From Fibrobacter sp. (lineage in GTDB: Bacteria > Fibrobacterota > Fibrobacteria > Fibrobacterales > Fibrobacteraceae): a stretch of 35,942 bases of DNA. How positions within the stretch are numbered: position 1 is the first letter of the stretch; every line of letters begins with the position of its first letter. The position numbers were made by a program, and so were the translations under genes. The notes beneath the pieces are model-generated. The model was not told the origin of the DNA. It saw only the letters and a list, made by a program, of their open reading frames with translations, and did no database searches. Below are positions 6,987 through 15,516 of this stretch, piece after piece. The stretch is from positions 1 to 35,942 of the forward strand of contig JAEERM010000021.1 of the NCBI GenBank assembly GCA_016285835.1, written 5' to 3'.

Positions 6987-8106
6987 AGAAGAAGCACCCC
7001 TTGATGCCGACGGCAATGGTCCACTGCTGCAGGAAGTCGTCCCAATCGGGAGCATTCCATTCCTTCATCGGGGAGTCGTCGTATTCATCCATCGGGTCAG
7101 CTGCATTCGCCTTGTCGTGGATGGGGACTGAAAGTGCGAGGAACACCGGGAACGAAGCATCCGAGAATTCTATGCCATAAACGAACGCACCGGACCACGC
7201 CTTGTGATCGGGGTCAGGACGCGGGTCGTACACGCCCACCTTCTCCGACGAAATCCATGCCACACCGAGAGGTGCGGAGAACGTCACGCCGAACGACTGC
7301 ACAATGCCCGCGCGGCCGCGATAACCGTAAGCAATCGATGCTCCCACAGACGGCGGCGTAAAGGCACCGAGGTCGTTTTCGCCATAAGGCTTGAAACGGT
7401 ACTCGAAACGGTCGTCGGAATGGTCGTAACCCTTCCAGTATGTATCGTTAAATTCGTTCTCGCCCGATATCAGGTGCATCGCGAAGGGATGCGTATAAGT
7501 CAGCCCATAGAGCCAGATACCTTTATCCGTATCGCGGCTGTAATCCCAACCGAGCGTAAGCGAATAAAGACCAGAACCCTTCTGGAAACTCGAAGGCAAA
7601 ATCATCTCGGCACCGTCAGTACCGCGCTTGATGTCGTACTGCCCAGTCGGGATGGTAAGGGATGCCGACAGAGAAGCGGCGCCACCGCTACCAATCGTCT
7701 TCGAGAAGTCAAACGACAAATCACCAAGGCCGCCCGTGCTGCGGTCCATCGGGGCCTGGTTACTACGGAACTGCACCTCGCCCCTGTGAGACATCCAAGG
7801 GACCGTCATACCTAGTTTGGTCGACCATGTGGGCTTGATAGAGAAATGCGGAGAAAGCGTAAGTGCCGAAAAATTCTGGCCAACGCTGTACTTCGTAAAC
7901 ACTTCCGTTTCGAGATAGCCACCCGAAACACCTTGTCCAATCCACTTGATGCCGTCACCAGAACCGCCACCGGAACCGCCGGCACCACAACCGCCAATGG
8001 ATTCCCACGGAGTCGAAACATCGACGGGAGATTCAAAACCAACAACAAATGCGCCAGCCAAAGCAAAGGCAACCATCAAACCGTATCCAATTTTTCTCTG
8101 TTTCAT
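6985..8106 (-). CDS. Outer-membrane beta-barrel protein, function unknown
   Basis: The 373-residue protein has a signal peptide (about 1-24) followed by a short Gly-rich stretch (about 38-55). Alternating amphipathic strands follow, with many Trp, Tyr and Phe (for example GIWLYGLTYTHPF), ending in an aromatic residue (GCFF) as outer-membrane barrels do. The general shape is like transporter or phenol-degradation MetA-type barrels, but no exact family is claimed. Start: ATG at 8106 has GAGG six bases upstream; the in-frame GTG at 8118 overlaps the previous stop and has no such site. It is the last gene of the 11192-6985 operon, 8 bases after its neighbour. Confidence 0.8.
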   Translation of the reverse strand: MKQRKIGYGLMVAFALAGAFVVGFESPVDVSTPWESIGGCGAGGSGGGSGDGIKWIGQGVSGGYLETEVFTKYSVGQNFSALTLSPHFSIKPTWSTKLGMTVPWMSHRGEVQFRSNQAPMDRSTGGLGDLSFDFSKTIGSGGAASLSASLTIPTGQYDIKRGTDGAEMILPSSFQKGSGLYSLTLGWDYSRDTDKGIWLYGLTYTHPFAMHLISGENEFNDTYWKGYDHSDDRFEYRFKPYGENDLGAFTPPSVGASIAYGYRGRAGIVQSFGVTFSAPLGVAWISSEKVGVYDPRPDPDHKAWSGAFVYGIEFSDASFPVFLALSVPIHDKANAADPMDEYDDSPMKEWNAPDWDDFLQQWTIAVGIKGCFF

Positions 8107-8114
8107 GGCATGCC

Positions 8115-9326
8115 TCACGGGAGTTCAATCATAAATCCATGGCTCGTTCCTGTCGCAAGGAACTTGCTATCAGGCGACCTGCCCCCAATCATGGGAAGCG
8201 GAGCAATCTCACGAACATCGCCAATCCATTCCATGGCGAGATCCGAGGCGGCACCCGCCGAAAGCCGAATTTCGCGCATCATCGTACGGCCTGCAGAACC
8301 ATCCTGAATGGAGCTGACCGTAAAATCCTTATCGTTACGTATAAACCCATCGGTTTCCACCCAAACCACAAAAAGGCGACCGTCAAACTGGAACCAATGC
8401 GGCTGAGCCGGAGCACTAATCATGCCGTCCAGCTTTTCAATTTTCATGGGTTCGGAATTTTTGGAAAGTTCCTGGATATAAGCATCCCAACTCGTTTGAG
8501 AAACATCAACCAGATTATAGATGACAAATTTTCCATCGGGCGAAATAAGCGGGTTCTCAAGAGACTTGCCATTGTAGCCCTTCGGCAGTTTCAGTTTGAC
8601 TTCCTTGCCTCCATTCGCAAAATCACGGAACACAAGTTCGCGGACTTGCATGTTGTCTTCTTTCGTTCTCACAAAAACAAGACGCACGCGGTCTGTTCCA
8701 AAGAACCCACGAATTGTCGTATCGGAGGCAGAAGTATCCGGTTCCGTCACGGAGGGGTCAACCCAAATATGCGGATCTCCGTACTCGCCTTCCTTTTTAT
8801 CGTAGAACACAAAACGCTTCTTGTCCGAAATGCGCACAGCAATGATACCGTAATCCAGATTTTCAGGAGAACAGGACTTGCTTCCATTAACATCGTATGC
8901 ACGGAGCGACGCGATAAAATTGGGATGCGTACTCCATTCCGGATCTTGGAACTGACAATCACCGTTAGCGGTATCGCGCATCAAGTACCAAAGGACTTTT
9001 TCCGACGTATCGGAAATCGTCAAACGGTCATGCTGAGTCACCTTCCGTTCCTTGGTCGAAACCACATTATACACCGAATCCGGAGCTTTCACGCCCATAC
9101 TACTAAAGTTGAGCCACAACATCGAAGCAGGGAAACGAGCGGTATCCTGAGAAACTGAGGGATTACAAATCTGGTGCGAAATCCCTCCATTTATGGGAAA
9201 CACCTTCCCTATTTCCGATTCCGAAATCGAAGGTCCTTTGTCTTCTACGGAAGCCACGTAGGGTTCCGGATCGTAGCAAGCCGCAAGTACCATCAACGGC
9301 AATAATTTCAGTAAAAAAGTTTTCAT
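8115..9326 (-). CDS. Exported lipoprotein with a possible TolB-like repeat
   Basis: The 403-residue protein starts with MKTFLLKLLPLMVLAAC, a signal peptide with lipobox LAAC, so Cys17 should carry lipid. The stretch ENPLISPDGKFVIYNLV resembles one blade of a TolB-like beta-propeller; further blades are not clear by eye. Function is unknown. The frame is open further upstream, to 9392, but that part overlaps the DUF4416 gene and lacks signal-peptide logic. ATG at 9326 is preceded by GGAA. It probably acts in the envelope together with the metzincin lipoprotein and barrel of the same operon. Confidence 0.8.
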   Translation of the reverse strand: MKTFLLKLLPLMVLAACYDPEPYVASVEDKGPSISESEIGKVFPINGGISHQICNPSVSQDTARFPASMLWLNFSSMGVKAPDSVYNVVSTKERKVTQHDRLTISDTSEKVLWYLMRDTANGDCQFQDPEWSTHPNFIASLRAYDVNGSKSCSPENLDYGIIAVRISDKKRFVFYDKKEGEYGDPHIWVDPSVTEPDTSASDTTIRGFFGTDRVRLVFVRTKEDNMQVRELVFRDFANGGKEVKLKLPKGYNGKSLENPLISPDGKFVIYNLVDVSQTSWDAYIQELSKNSEPMKIEKLDGMISAPAQPHWFQFDGRLFVVWVETDGFIRNDKDFTVSSIQDGSAGRTMMREIRLSAGAASDLAMEWIGDVREIAPLPMIGGRSPDSKFLATGTSHGFMIELP

Positions 9327-9351
9327 TGTTTCCAATATAGAATTGTTCTGG

Positions 9352-9894
9352 CTACTCACCCATGAACAATCCCGCTTTTTTGAACTTTTCACGAATCAAT
9401 TGTAGGTCATGCTGGTATGGATTCCTCACAAAATCCTCAAAGGCCCATTTTGTCGGGTGGAAAAGGCCTTTGGAATAATTCAGGAGCATATCTAGCCAAA
9501 CGCCCCTGCCCGCATAAAGTTTGTAAGGCCCTCTCTTGTAGCTGGGCAAAACAACCTTGTCCAAGTCCATGTAACCGATATCGATATTTACACAACGGGC
9601 GACATCCGATTGTCCGGCCGCCAGCGAAAGTTCAAGCGCATTACTGCGTTCCTTTTCCAAAGCGATTGTTTCGGCAGGGATAGTCCTTTCGAACGATACC
9701 ACACCACGATAGAGGTCTGTACCCATCTCGGGTTCATAATACCCGGTCTTGTCAAAGGCAAAAAGTTTCCCCCGGTGGCGGATTGGCCCCCATGTTTTTT
9801 CAAGGGCATCAATAACATCTACATTCCAGTTTTCACCTTTCTGCAAGACAAAGGCGATTAGCTGGACCTGTTCCGAAAACTGGGATGCAATCAT
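9352..9894 (-). CDS. DUF4416 family protein
   Basis: The 180-residue length and layout match DUF4416: an opening QLIAFVLQ segment, KTWGPIRHRGKLFAFDKTGYYEPEMG, the strand SFERTI, VNIDIGYMDLDKVVLPS, then YAGRGVWLDMLLNYSKG and a final PYQHDLQLIREKF. The biochemical role of the family is unknown to me. No signal peptide or membrane helix is present, so it is probably cytoplasmic, which is odd between two lipoprotein genes. It starts 14 bases after the metzincin gene, consistent with one transcript. Confidence 0.88.
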   Translation of the reverse strand: MIASQFSEQVQLIAFVLQKGENWNVDVIDALEKTWGPIRHRGKLFAFDKTGYYEPEMGTDLYRGVVSFERTIPAETIALEKERSNALELSLAAGQSDVARCVNIDIGYMDLDKVVLPSYKRGPYKLYAGRGVWLDMLLNYSKGLFHPTKWAFEDFVRNPYQHDLQLIREKFKKAGLFMGE

Positions 9895-9908
9895 AAATCC
9901 ATCCAGGC

Positions 9909-11192
9909 CTAGTGAGGCATAAGCATAAGATTTTCCCGGATAACTTCTAGTTGCTGTTTGCTGAAACCTTCAAGCAGCTTCTCCGATTCCATTGGGAACA
10001 TGAGGTTAGATGCATCGGGACAACGGGAAATATCCGACAGCGCCTGATAGGAAACCGTATAGTCATAACGAGGCGTGAATTGGTGGAAGGGTTGCCTGAA
10101 ATCAGAGGTCACGCCTTTCTTAACCAAGAACGCCTTGCTGCTCGTTTTCTCGAAGCAGTAGGGAGTGTCGGAAAAGCCATCGTCAAAAACAGAATAGTCC
10201 CCATTAGATTCCTGGTCCGAACGGGTTGCCGTCGTATGACGAAGACCAAAGAAATGACCGATTTCATGCAACGCCGTATACACGATGCGTTCAGCATTGA
10301 CAACCATATCCACGTCATCCTGCCGATTGTGGTTTGCAACAACGACCGTACTTCCAGAACCGCCACCCAAGTTGGCCGCAAACAAGTCCGACAGGCCAAG
10401 CAGACCTTCTTGTTTGAACCGGTGAACAAGGACAACGTCCAACGCATCATAAACGTCCGGTTCGGGCCAACCGCCCAGTTCCGTCATCATCTGATTATCG
10501 GAGGTCCGGCCAGCAATCCATGGCTCCGATTTTGAATACCTTTTCCCAAGAATCGGATGTTCATTAGCATAACGGACATATACGGTATCCACTTTCACAC
10601 TCGTATAGAACCGGTCAAAGCCATGCTGGAGCATCCGTGCAAGGCTGTCGTAACTTACGTCAAGATCCTTGATTTTTCCCGCCACAATTAAATTGACAGA
10701 GAAATGATCTGAATACGAGCCATAAGCCTTGAGTCGGACATTCTTGGTTTTCCCTTTATAAAAATCTTCACCGTCATTTAAGCTGGTAACCCAAACAGAA
10801 CGGTCACTTTCTCCGCACACGAAATCATACACATAGCGGCCATTTTCCTCAACAGGGTCAACTGTACGGACCCAAGAGGGAAAATTTTTCTTTACTCGAT
10901 CATCCCAGTAGACTCGGAACAAGCGCAACTGAGGTTTCTCCTGGGCATAGACATCTTTATCAAACGAAAGTTCATAATGAGCTTTGGGATGAACAAAGAT
11001 TCTTACCCCATGAGCAAAATTCGCATCAATCGAATCCCCCGGAACATTGTCGTTAGGGTTAAGAGTAAACTTCAAATAACCATCAGGAACAAACCTCTCA
11101 TCCGTTTCAGGAGGTTCAACCGTTCCGCAAGCAACAAGGCATACGGTAAAAAAGGACAATAAAAAAAATTTTTCAAGACAAAAATGCTTCAT
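9909..11192 (-). CDS. Metzincin-type zinc metalloprotease lipoprotein
   Basis: The 427-residue protein has a signal peptide with lipobox LVAC (Cys22). Around residue 309 it carries HEIGHFFGLRH, the full HExxHxxGxxH metzincin zinc site. A following DDGFSDTPYC segment and a later SNLMFPM Met-turn fit pappalysin-like M43 proteases better than other metzincins. A C-terminal helix FSKQQLEVIRENL is also typical. It should be an active protease anchored in the envelope. Start is uncertain: ATG 11192 gives a compact signal peptide; ATG 11216 would add eight residues. TTGTAC and TATAAG spaced 18 bp lie just upstream as a possible promoter. First gene of its operon; substrate unknown. Confidence 0.87.
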   Translation of the reverse strand: MKHFCLEKFFLLSFFTVCLVACGTVEPPETDERFVPDGYLKFTLNPNDNVPGDSIDANFAHGVRIFVHPKAHYELSFDKDVYAQEKPQLRLFRVYWDDRVKKNFPSWVRTVDPVEENGRYVYDFVCGESDRSVWVTSLNDGEDFYKGKTKNVRLKAYGSYSDHFSVNLIVAGKIKDLDVSYDSLARMLQHGFDRFYTSVKVDTVYVRYANEHPILGKRYSKSEPWIAGRTSDNQMMTELGGWPEPDVYDALDVVLVHRFKQEGLLGLSDLFAANLGGGSGSTVVVANHNRQDDVDMVVNAERIVYTALHEIGHFFGLRHTTATRSDQESNGDYSVFDDGFSDTPYCFEKTSSKAFLVKKGVTSDFRQPFHQFTPRYDYTVSYQALSDISRCPDASNLMFPMESEKLLEGFSKQQLEVIRENLMLMPH

Positions 11193-11244
11193 GAAACGTC
11201 TTATAAAAGTGAACATACACAATGTACAAAAAAAAGGCGAATAA

Positions 11245-13779
11245 ATGTTCTTAAAAATTCAGGATGCACTTATGTCCGCGAAAAAAGTATTCATCGATCT
11301 GCAAGCACCCATCGTAGGCAAGCCGGCACTCACTAGTGCACTCGTCCTCATGGGAACGTATGCCAGTTTCGACTTCCCAGCGTACGCCCCGGCACTTTTG
11401 TTCACGCTAGCGGTAGCAAACCACTTCTTCCCGCGTTCAAGGCAGTGGGTCGTACTCCTGAGCCTTGCAGCAGGCATTTTAAGCTACGACTTTGCGAACA
11501 ACAACTCTTGGCAAATTCTTTCCTTACTAAACAAACATTCCGTCTACGAGCCTGGAGAAAGAACACCCCCCGAAAATGGATGCGGCCGAGTGGAATCGGT
11601 CATCCGCAGAGCCAAGGGAAACGCCTACGTCGTAAAGTCAAGGAACGGAAACGAGAGCTACCGCGTCAGGATTGCAGAGCGCAAGACGCAAAGCAAGCCA
11701 AAAGTGAAAAAAACTCCGAGCAACAAGCAGGAACCCATGATATTTGCAGACACGGCCAATGCAAGTCAGCCTCTGGATTTGTATTCCGTGACAAGCGAAC
11801 CTATCGTCGCACCACCTTGGGCTACGAAAGCAAGCACAGCGATGGCGGCGAATCCGGGCGACACCCTGTGCTACAACGCATCGTGGTACCCGGTGTCGCC
11901 CCCGCGGGTGCCGGGCGCCTTCGACACCCGCGGCTGGCTCAAGAGCCAGGGATTCGCCGCGTACGGACGTTTCAAGGATTACAGGATTATCGGCAGCCGC
12001 TGGACTCCCGAGCGGACCTTCGCCAACTTCCGCAAGTGGATCGAATCGCGCTTCGCCGACTACCTCGATCCTGCCGAGACCGGACTCCTACTGGGCCTTC
12101 TCGCCGGCGACCGGAGCGGCATTCCCGAAGCCCTCCGCAGCGATTTCCAGCGGTCCGGACTCGTGCACGTACTCGCCATCAGCGGTTTCCATGTCGTCCT
12201 CCTCGCAGGCATCCTCATGATTTTCCTCAAGGCAACCGGGCTCCCCCTGCGCGCCGTACGGATTATCGCCGTCGCCTTGCTATTCCTCTACATTCCCGTC
12301 ACGGGCGGTTCCCCCGCCGTACGCCGCGCCGTCCTCATGTTCTCCGTACCGCAAATCGGCGCGCTCTTCCAGCGCCCCGCCAACACAATGAACAGCCTCG
12401 GGGTCGCCCTCATCCTCATCCTGCTCCCCGAGCCGGGCATCCTCTGGAATCCCGGCTTCCAACTTTCCGTCGCGGCCACCGCGGGCATCCTTATCGGAAG
12501 CCCGCTCAACCCGTTCGCCAACTTCCCGGAATCCCTGAAGAAGAACAAACTCTGGAACACCCTCCGGGCTTTCGCCATCGACCCCACCTATGTCACCTTG
12601 TGCGCGACCCTCGCCACCGCTCCGTTCCTCGTCCACCATTTCAAGACGCTCTCTCCAATGGCTTGGCTCGGGAACATCGTGGTCGTTCCCGGAATTTCGT
12701 GGGGCATGCAAGCCGGCCTTTTCGCCCTGATTTCACCAATCGACTTTCTGCGCGAACACTTCTGCTACGCCGCCAGTTTCTTTTTGCGCCTGGCAAGCCT
12801 CCTTACGCGGCTCATCTCGGATTCCTCCATCGCCTCCGTCACCATCGGGCCGTTCAGCCCGGCCATCCTTTTGCTCATCGGCTTCGCGCTGACCTTCATT
12901 CCCGCGATCCGGCGCAACCGAATTGCCCGCATCTATTGCGTCTCGTGCCTAGCCCTTTTCGCCGGGATATTCTGCTACAACAGCTACGCCAAGGCAATGC
13001 ACCCGACGTGGAAACTAACAACCATCGACGTCGGGCAAGGCGACAGCCATCTCGTCGAGGCTCCATCGGGCAGGCATTTCCTCGTGGATGCCGGCGACAA
13101 CAGCAGGCAAGATTCCGGCAAAGACATCATCGTTCCATTTCTGCATCACATCGGCGTGCGGGAACTCGACGCGCTCATCATCACGCACCCCGACAAGGAC
13201 CATTTCGGCGGTGCCAAATCCATTCTGAAAACGTTCCCCGTCAAGGAACTTTGGGCAAGCGACTGCGCCATCAAGGAACGCAAACCCGAATGGCAACAAG
13301 TCATCCAAGAAGCCCGAAAAAGGAACATCCCCATCCGAAAAATCCACCGCGGCATTCTATGGAAAGAAACCTATTTCGAAATGCAGACCATCCACCCGCG
13401 AAACGACATCTGCGTCGAAGCCAACGAAGGAAGCATCACGCTTCGACTCAAGGGGCTCGGGCATTCCGCCATCCTCACCGGAGACCTCACCATCAAGGGC
13501 GAAAAAGAAATCATGAAAACAGACGCTTATCTGAAAAGCGACGTGCTAAAGCTCGGGCACCATGGTTCCAAAACGTCGAGCAGCGTACCGTTCCTGAACG
13601 CAGTCAATCCCACGTACGCCATCATCCCAAGCGGGAAAAACAACCGGTTCCGCCATCCGAGCAAAGAAGTCGTACAGCGGCTCGATTCGTTGAACATTCC
13701 CTACATCAATACAGCAAAAAAAGGGACGATAACGTTCACGTTCTCCCCTGATTCAGTAAGCTATACAACGATGTGGTAA
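11245..13779 (+). CDS. comEC: ComEC/Rec2 family DNA-uptake channel
   Basis: ComEC carries single-stranded DNA across the inner membrane during natural transformation. The 844-residue protein has an N-terminal hydrophobic region, an OB-like segment, a Competence domain (about 255-540, with LLLGLLAGDRSGIP and VLAISGFHVVLLAG) and many membrane helices. A C-terminal metallo-beta-lactamase domain (about 590-844) keeps its motifs: THPDKDH near 647 and GHHGSK near 770. A basic, low-complexity insert of about 60 residues (145-205) interrupts the OB-like segment. ATG 11245 is preceded by AAGGCGAA. It stands alone, divergent from the metzincin operon. It implies capacity for DNA uptake, provided the pilus genes exist elsewhere. 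Confidence 0.93.
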   Translation: MFLKIQDALMSAKKVFIDLQAPIVGKPALTSALVLMGTYASFDFPAYAPALLFTLAVANHFFPRSRQWVVLLSLAAGILSYDFANNNSWQILSLLNKHSVYEPGERTPPENGCGRVESVIRRAKGNAYVVKSRNGNESYRVRIAERKTQSKPKVKKTPSNKQEPMIFADTANASQPLDLYSVTSEPIVAPPWATKASTAMAANPGDTLCYNASWYPVSPPRVPGAFDTRGWLKSQGFAAYGRFKDYRIIGSRWTPERTFANFRKWIESRFADYLDPAETGLLLGLLAGDRSGIPEALRSDFQRSGLVHVLAISGFHVVLLAGILMIFLKATGLPLRAVRIIAVALLFLYIPVTGGSPAVRRAVLMFSVPQIGALFQRPANTMNSLGVALILILLPEPGILWNPGFQLSVAATAGILIGSPLNPFANFPESLKKNKLWNTLRAFAIDPTYVTLCATLATAPFLVHHFKTLSPMAWLGNIVVVPGISWGMQAGLFALISPIDFLREHFCYAASFFLRLASLLTRLISDSSIASVTIGPFSPAILLLIGFALTFIPAIRRNRIARIYCVSCLALFAGIFCYNSYAKAMHPTWKLTTIDVGQGDSHLVEAPSGRHFLVDAGDNSRQDSGKDIIVPFLHHIGVRELDALIITHPDKDHFGGAKSILKTFPVKELWASDCAIKERKPEWQQVIQEARKRNIPIRKIHRGILWKETYFEMQTIHPRNDICVEANEGSITLRLKGLGHSAILTGDLTIKGEKEIMKTDAYLKSDVLKLGHHGSKTSSSVPFLNAVNPTYAIIPSGKNNRFRHPSKEVVQRLDSLNIPYINTAKKGTITFTFSPDSVSYTTMW

Positions 13780-13781
13780 AT

Positions 13782-13902
13782 TGCGGCTTCGCCGCAGTTA
13801 CTAGTTACTAGATACTAATTACTAGCAAAACGTCATCCTGACACCGAAGGTGGAAGGATCCAGTAAAGTTTAGTGTTTAAGAGTTAGGTTATAGGGACTA
13901 AT
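13782..13902. repeat. Hairpin, two heptamer arrays and a REP-like hairpin after comEC
   Basis: Two bases after the comEC TAA is a perfect TGCGGC/GCCGCA stem with a TTC loop (13782-13796). Four heptamers follow directly (13797-13824: GTTACTA twice, then GATACTA and ATTACTA). Next comes a hairpin at 13835-13859 made of ATCCT/AGGAT and CACC/GGTG stems separated by matched GA steps, set in a CGTCATCC..GGATCCAG frame. That frame resembles a short intergenic repeat seen in many bacterial genomes. Five looser heptamers (13868-13902, like GTTTAGT) lead to the next gene. No T-run is present. This covers the 137-bp gap, which holds no gene. Confidence 0.7.
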
Positions 13903-13916
13903 CTTTGAAAGATCAG

Positions 13917-14573
13917 CTATTTACTTGTTCCAGCACCCCCTATCTGGAAGAAAAATTTGCACTTAAAATCATCTGCAAAATTTTTCTCCAAACGAACGCC
14001 AGCTTCAAAATAAGTAATGGAGTTATTTGTTCGTATTGGAGACCACCGCAAGCCAATATCATTCACGTAAGTAAAACTACGTAGATGAAATCCTCGTTCA
14101 TAAATAACATGAGTGATAATATGACTTTGATCCGTCAATCCCAACCATGATTTAGGAACTAAAGGGATATAAAGGTTTCCGCACCAGGCATATACAGGGA
14201 CTCCTAGAAGTATATAGCCCAACACTTCTAGAACCTCATTTGAAGGAGAATATCCATCAAACGCCCCTACAATCAAGCCCACCACTAAGGCTCCACCCAA
14301 GGAAAATAGAGCCTCGTCAGAAACTTTATTTGGATCAATGCTAACATGAAGCGGATCAAATCCAAAATAGACATCAAATAAATTGCCTATATGGAAAGCG
14401 TCCGCTTCAATCCCAGATCGAATATCAAATAGAGATACTTCCGCAGTAGTCGGATACACATAAGAAGCATGAAAAGTCATTCCATAGGGCAAATAGCTTT
14501 CTTTGACCGGTTCTTCGCCCATGCCATTACAGCAAAGAACAAGAACTAGCAAAACTGCAAGAATTTTTCTCAT
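13917..14573 (-). CDS. Exported low-GC protein, function unknown
   Basis: The 218-residue protein starts with MRKILAVLLVLVLCC, a likely signal peptide. The mature part has alternating aromatic strands and ends in a short Gly-rich stretch; a small beta-barrel or periplasmic protein is possible. Its base composition stands out: samples of it are about 33-42 % GC by hand count, against about 60 % in hisN next door. Many codons end in A or T. This suggests a different origin or weak selection. It is bounded on both sides by heptamer arrays. No family recognised. ATG 14573 is preferred over an upstream in-frame start at 14585. Confidence 0.65.
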   Translation of the reverse strand: MRKILAVLLVLVLCCNGMGEEPVKESYLPYGMTFHASYVYPTTAEVSLFDIRSGIEADAFHIGNLFDVYFGFDPLHVSIDPNKVSDEALFSLGGALVVGLIVGAFDGYSPSNEVLEVLGYILLGVPVYAWCGNLYIPLVPKSWLGLTDQSHIITHVIYERGFHLRSFTYVNDIGLRWSPIRTNNSITYFEAGVRLEKNFADDFKCKFFFQIGGAGTSK

Positions 14574-14592
14574 ACAATTTATCAAAAAAAAA

Positions 14593-14713
14593 TAGTTTGT
14601 AGGCAGTGATTAGTAAACAGGATAATAAAATTAAAAATGAAAAATTAAAAATGAAATTTTTACTCTTAATTTTTAATTCTTAAACCCTAACCACCAATCA
14701 CTAACCACTATCT
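14593..14713. repeat. Longest two-armed heptamer array, next to the hisN stop
   Basis: The left arm (14593-14655) is nine 7-bp units in unbroken phase: it begins TAGTTTG, TAGGCAG and ends with AAATTAA and AAATGAA alternating twice. After a nine-base loop, the right arm (14665-14713) is seven units in phase, from CTTAATT through CCTAACC to ACTATCT, running into the hisN stop. The AT-rich inner units of the two arms pair with each other, and the outer ones are roughly complementary. A very long, partly AT-rich cruciform is possible. This covers most of the gap 14574-14711, which holds no gene. Confidence 0.75.
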
Positions 14714-15515
14714 ACTTTTTCAAGCATTCAAGCGCAACATCGTGCAACAGCCCATTCGTTGCGACACTCGTAAAGCCTTCGTAAATCGGGGCCGTGGGCT
14801 TGCCGTTTGCATCGAAGAGTTCCGTCTTGCCGTCGATGGTGCTGAACTTACCACCGGCTTCTGCGAACAGCAGCGGATACGGAGCGATGTCCCACAGGGA
14901 AACAATCGGGTCCACCATCACTTCGGCACGACCGGCCGCCACGAGGTAATAGCCGTAGCAATCGCCCCAACCGCGATGCAGGCGAGCGCTGCGGCGGAGC
15001 TTCGCAAAACCTTCGCCAATGCCCTTGTCTTCCATCGTATTGACCGTACCCGAGAGCACGAGCGCATCTTCGATTTTTTCAACCTTCGAGCAGTTCACCG
15101 GGCGACCGTCCAAAAAGGCACCGCCGCCGTTTACCGCCCACACGGCCGTATTCATCGCCGGGATGCGGATAAGGGAACACACAGGAACATTCTTCTTGTA
15201 GAGCGCAATCAGCGTGCCGAACAGGGGAACGCCATGCACAAAAGCCTTCGTGCCGTCAATCGGGTCGATGACCCACTGGTATTCCGCATCGGGACTCTCG
15301 ATTCCGAACTCCTCGCCAATCACGCCAAAGCCCGGAGTCTCCTTGGCCCAGAATTCACGGGCCAGTTCTTCCGTACTCTTGTCGGCAATCGTCACCGGAG
15401 TGTTGTCCTTTTTCCACTCGACACCCACTCCCGTCTGGAAATACTTCAGGATATTTTCCTGGGCCATTTCCGCTGTCTTGAGCGCAATTTTTAGCAGTTC
15501 AGAGTTGTCAGCCAT
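14712..15515 (-). CDS. hisN: Histidinol-phosphatase, inositol-monophosphatase type
   Basis: HisN removes phosphate from L-histidinol phosphate, the step after HisC in histidine synthesis. The 267-residue protein has the metal-binding motifs of the IMPase superfamily: GEEFG (near 67-71), the key DPIDGTKAF (Asp84, Asp87) and WDIAPYPLLFAEAGG near the C-terminus. The DPIDGTKAFVHGVPLFGTL form is typical of HisN-type members. The setting supports it: it follows hisC by a single base, with GGAGG six bases before its ATG. Other IMPase activities are possible but less likely beside hisC. Confidence 0.9.
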   Translation of the reverse strand: MADNSELLKIALKTAEMAQENILKYFQTGVGVEWKKDNTPVTIADKSTEELAREFWAKETPGFGVIGEEFGIESPDAEYQWVIDPIDGTKAFVHGVPLFGTLIALYKKNVPVCSLIRIPAMNTAVWAVNGGGAFLDGRPVNCSKVEKIEDALVLSGTVNTMEDKGIGEGFAKLRRSARLHRGWGDCYGYYLVAAGRAEVMVDPIVSLWDIAPYPLLFAEAGGKFSTIDGKTELFDANGKPTAPIYEGFTSVATNGLLHDVALECLKK

Positions 15516-15516
15516 G

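Noticed and set aside
11445..13751. A 768-codon open frame overlapping comEC in another frame
   Set aside because: It is Arg/Pro/His-rich out-of-frame translation of a high-GC gene; ComEC motifs are all in the other frame.
13782..13796. Hairpin after comEC as an intrinsic terminator
   Set aside because: The stem is perfect but no T-run follows; it is better described as part of the hairpin/heptamer elements.
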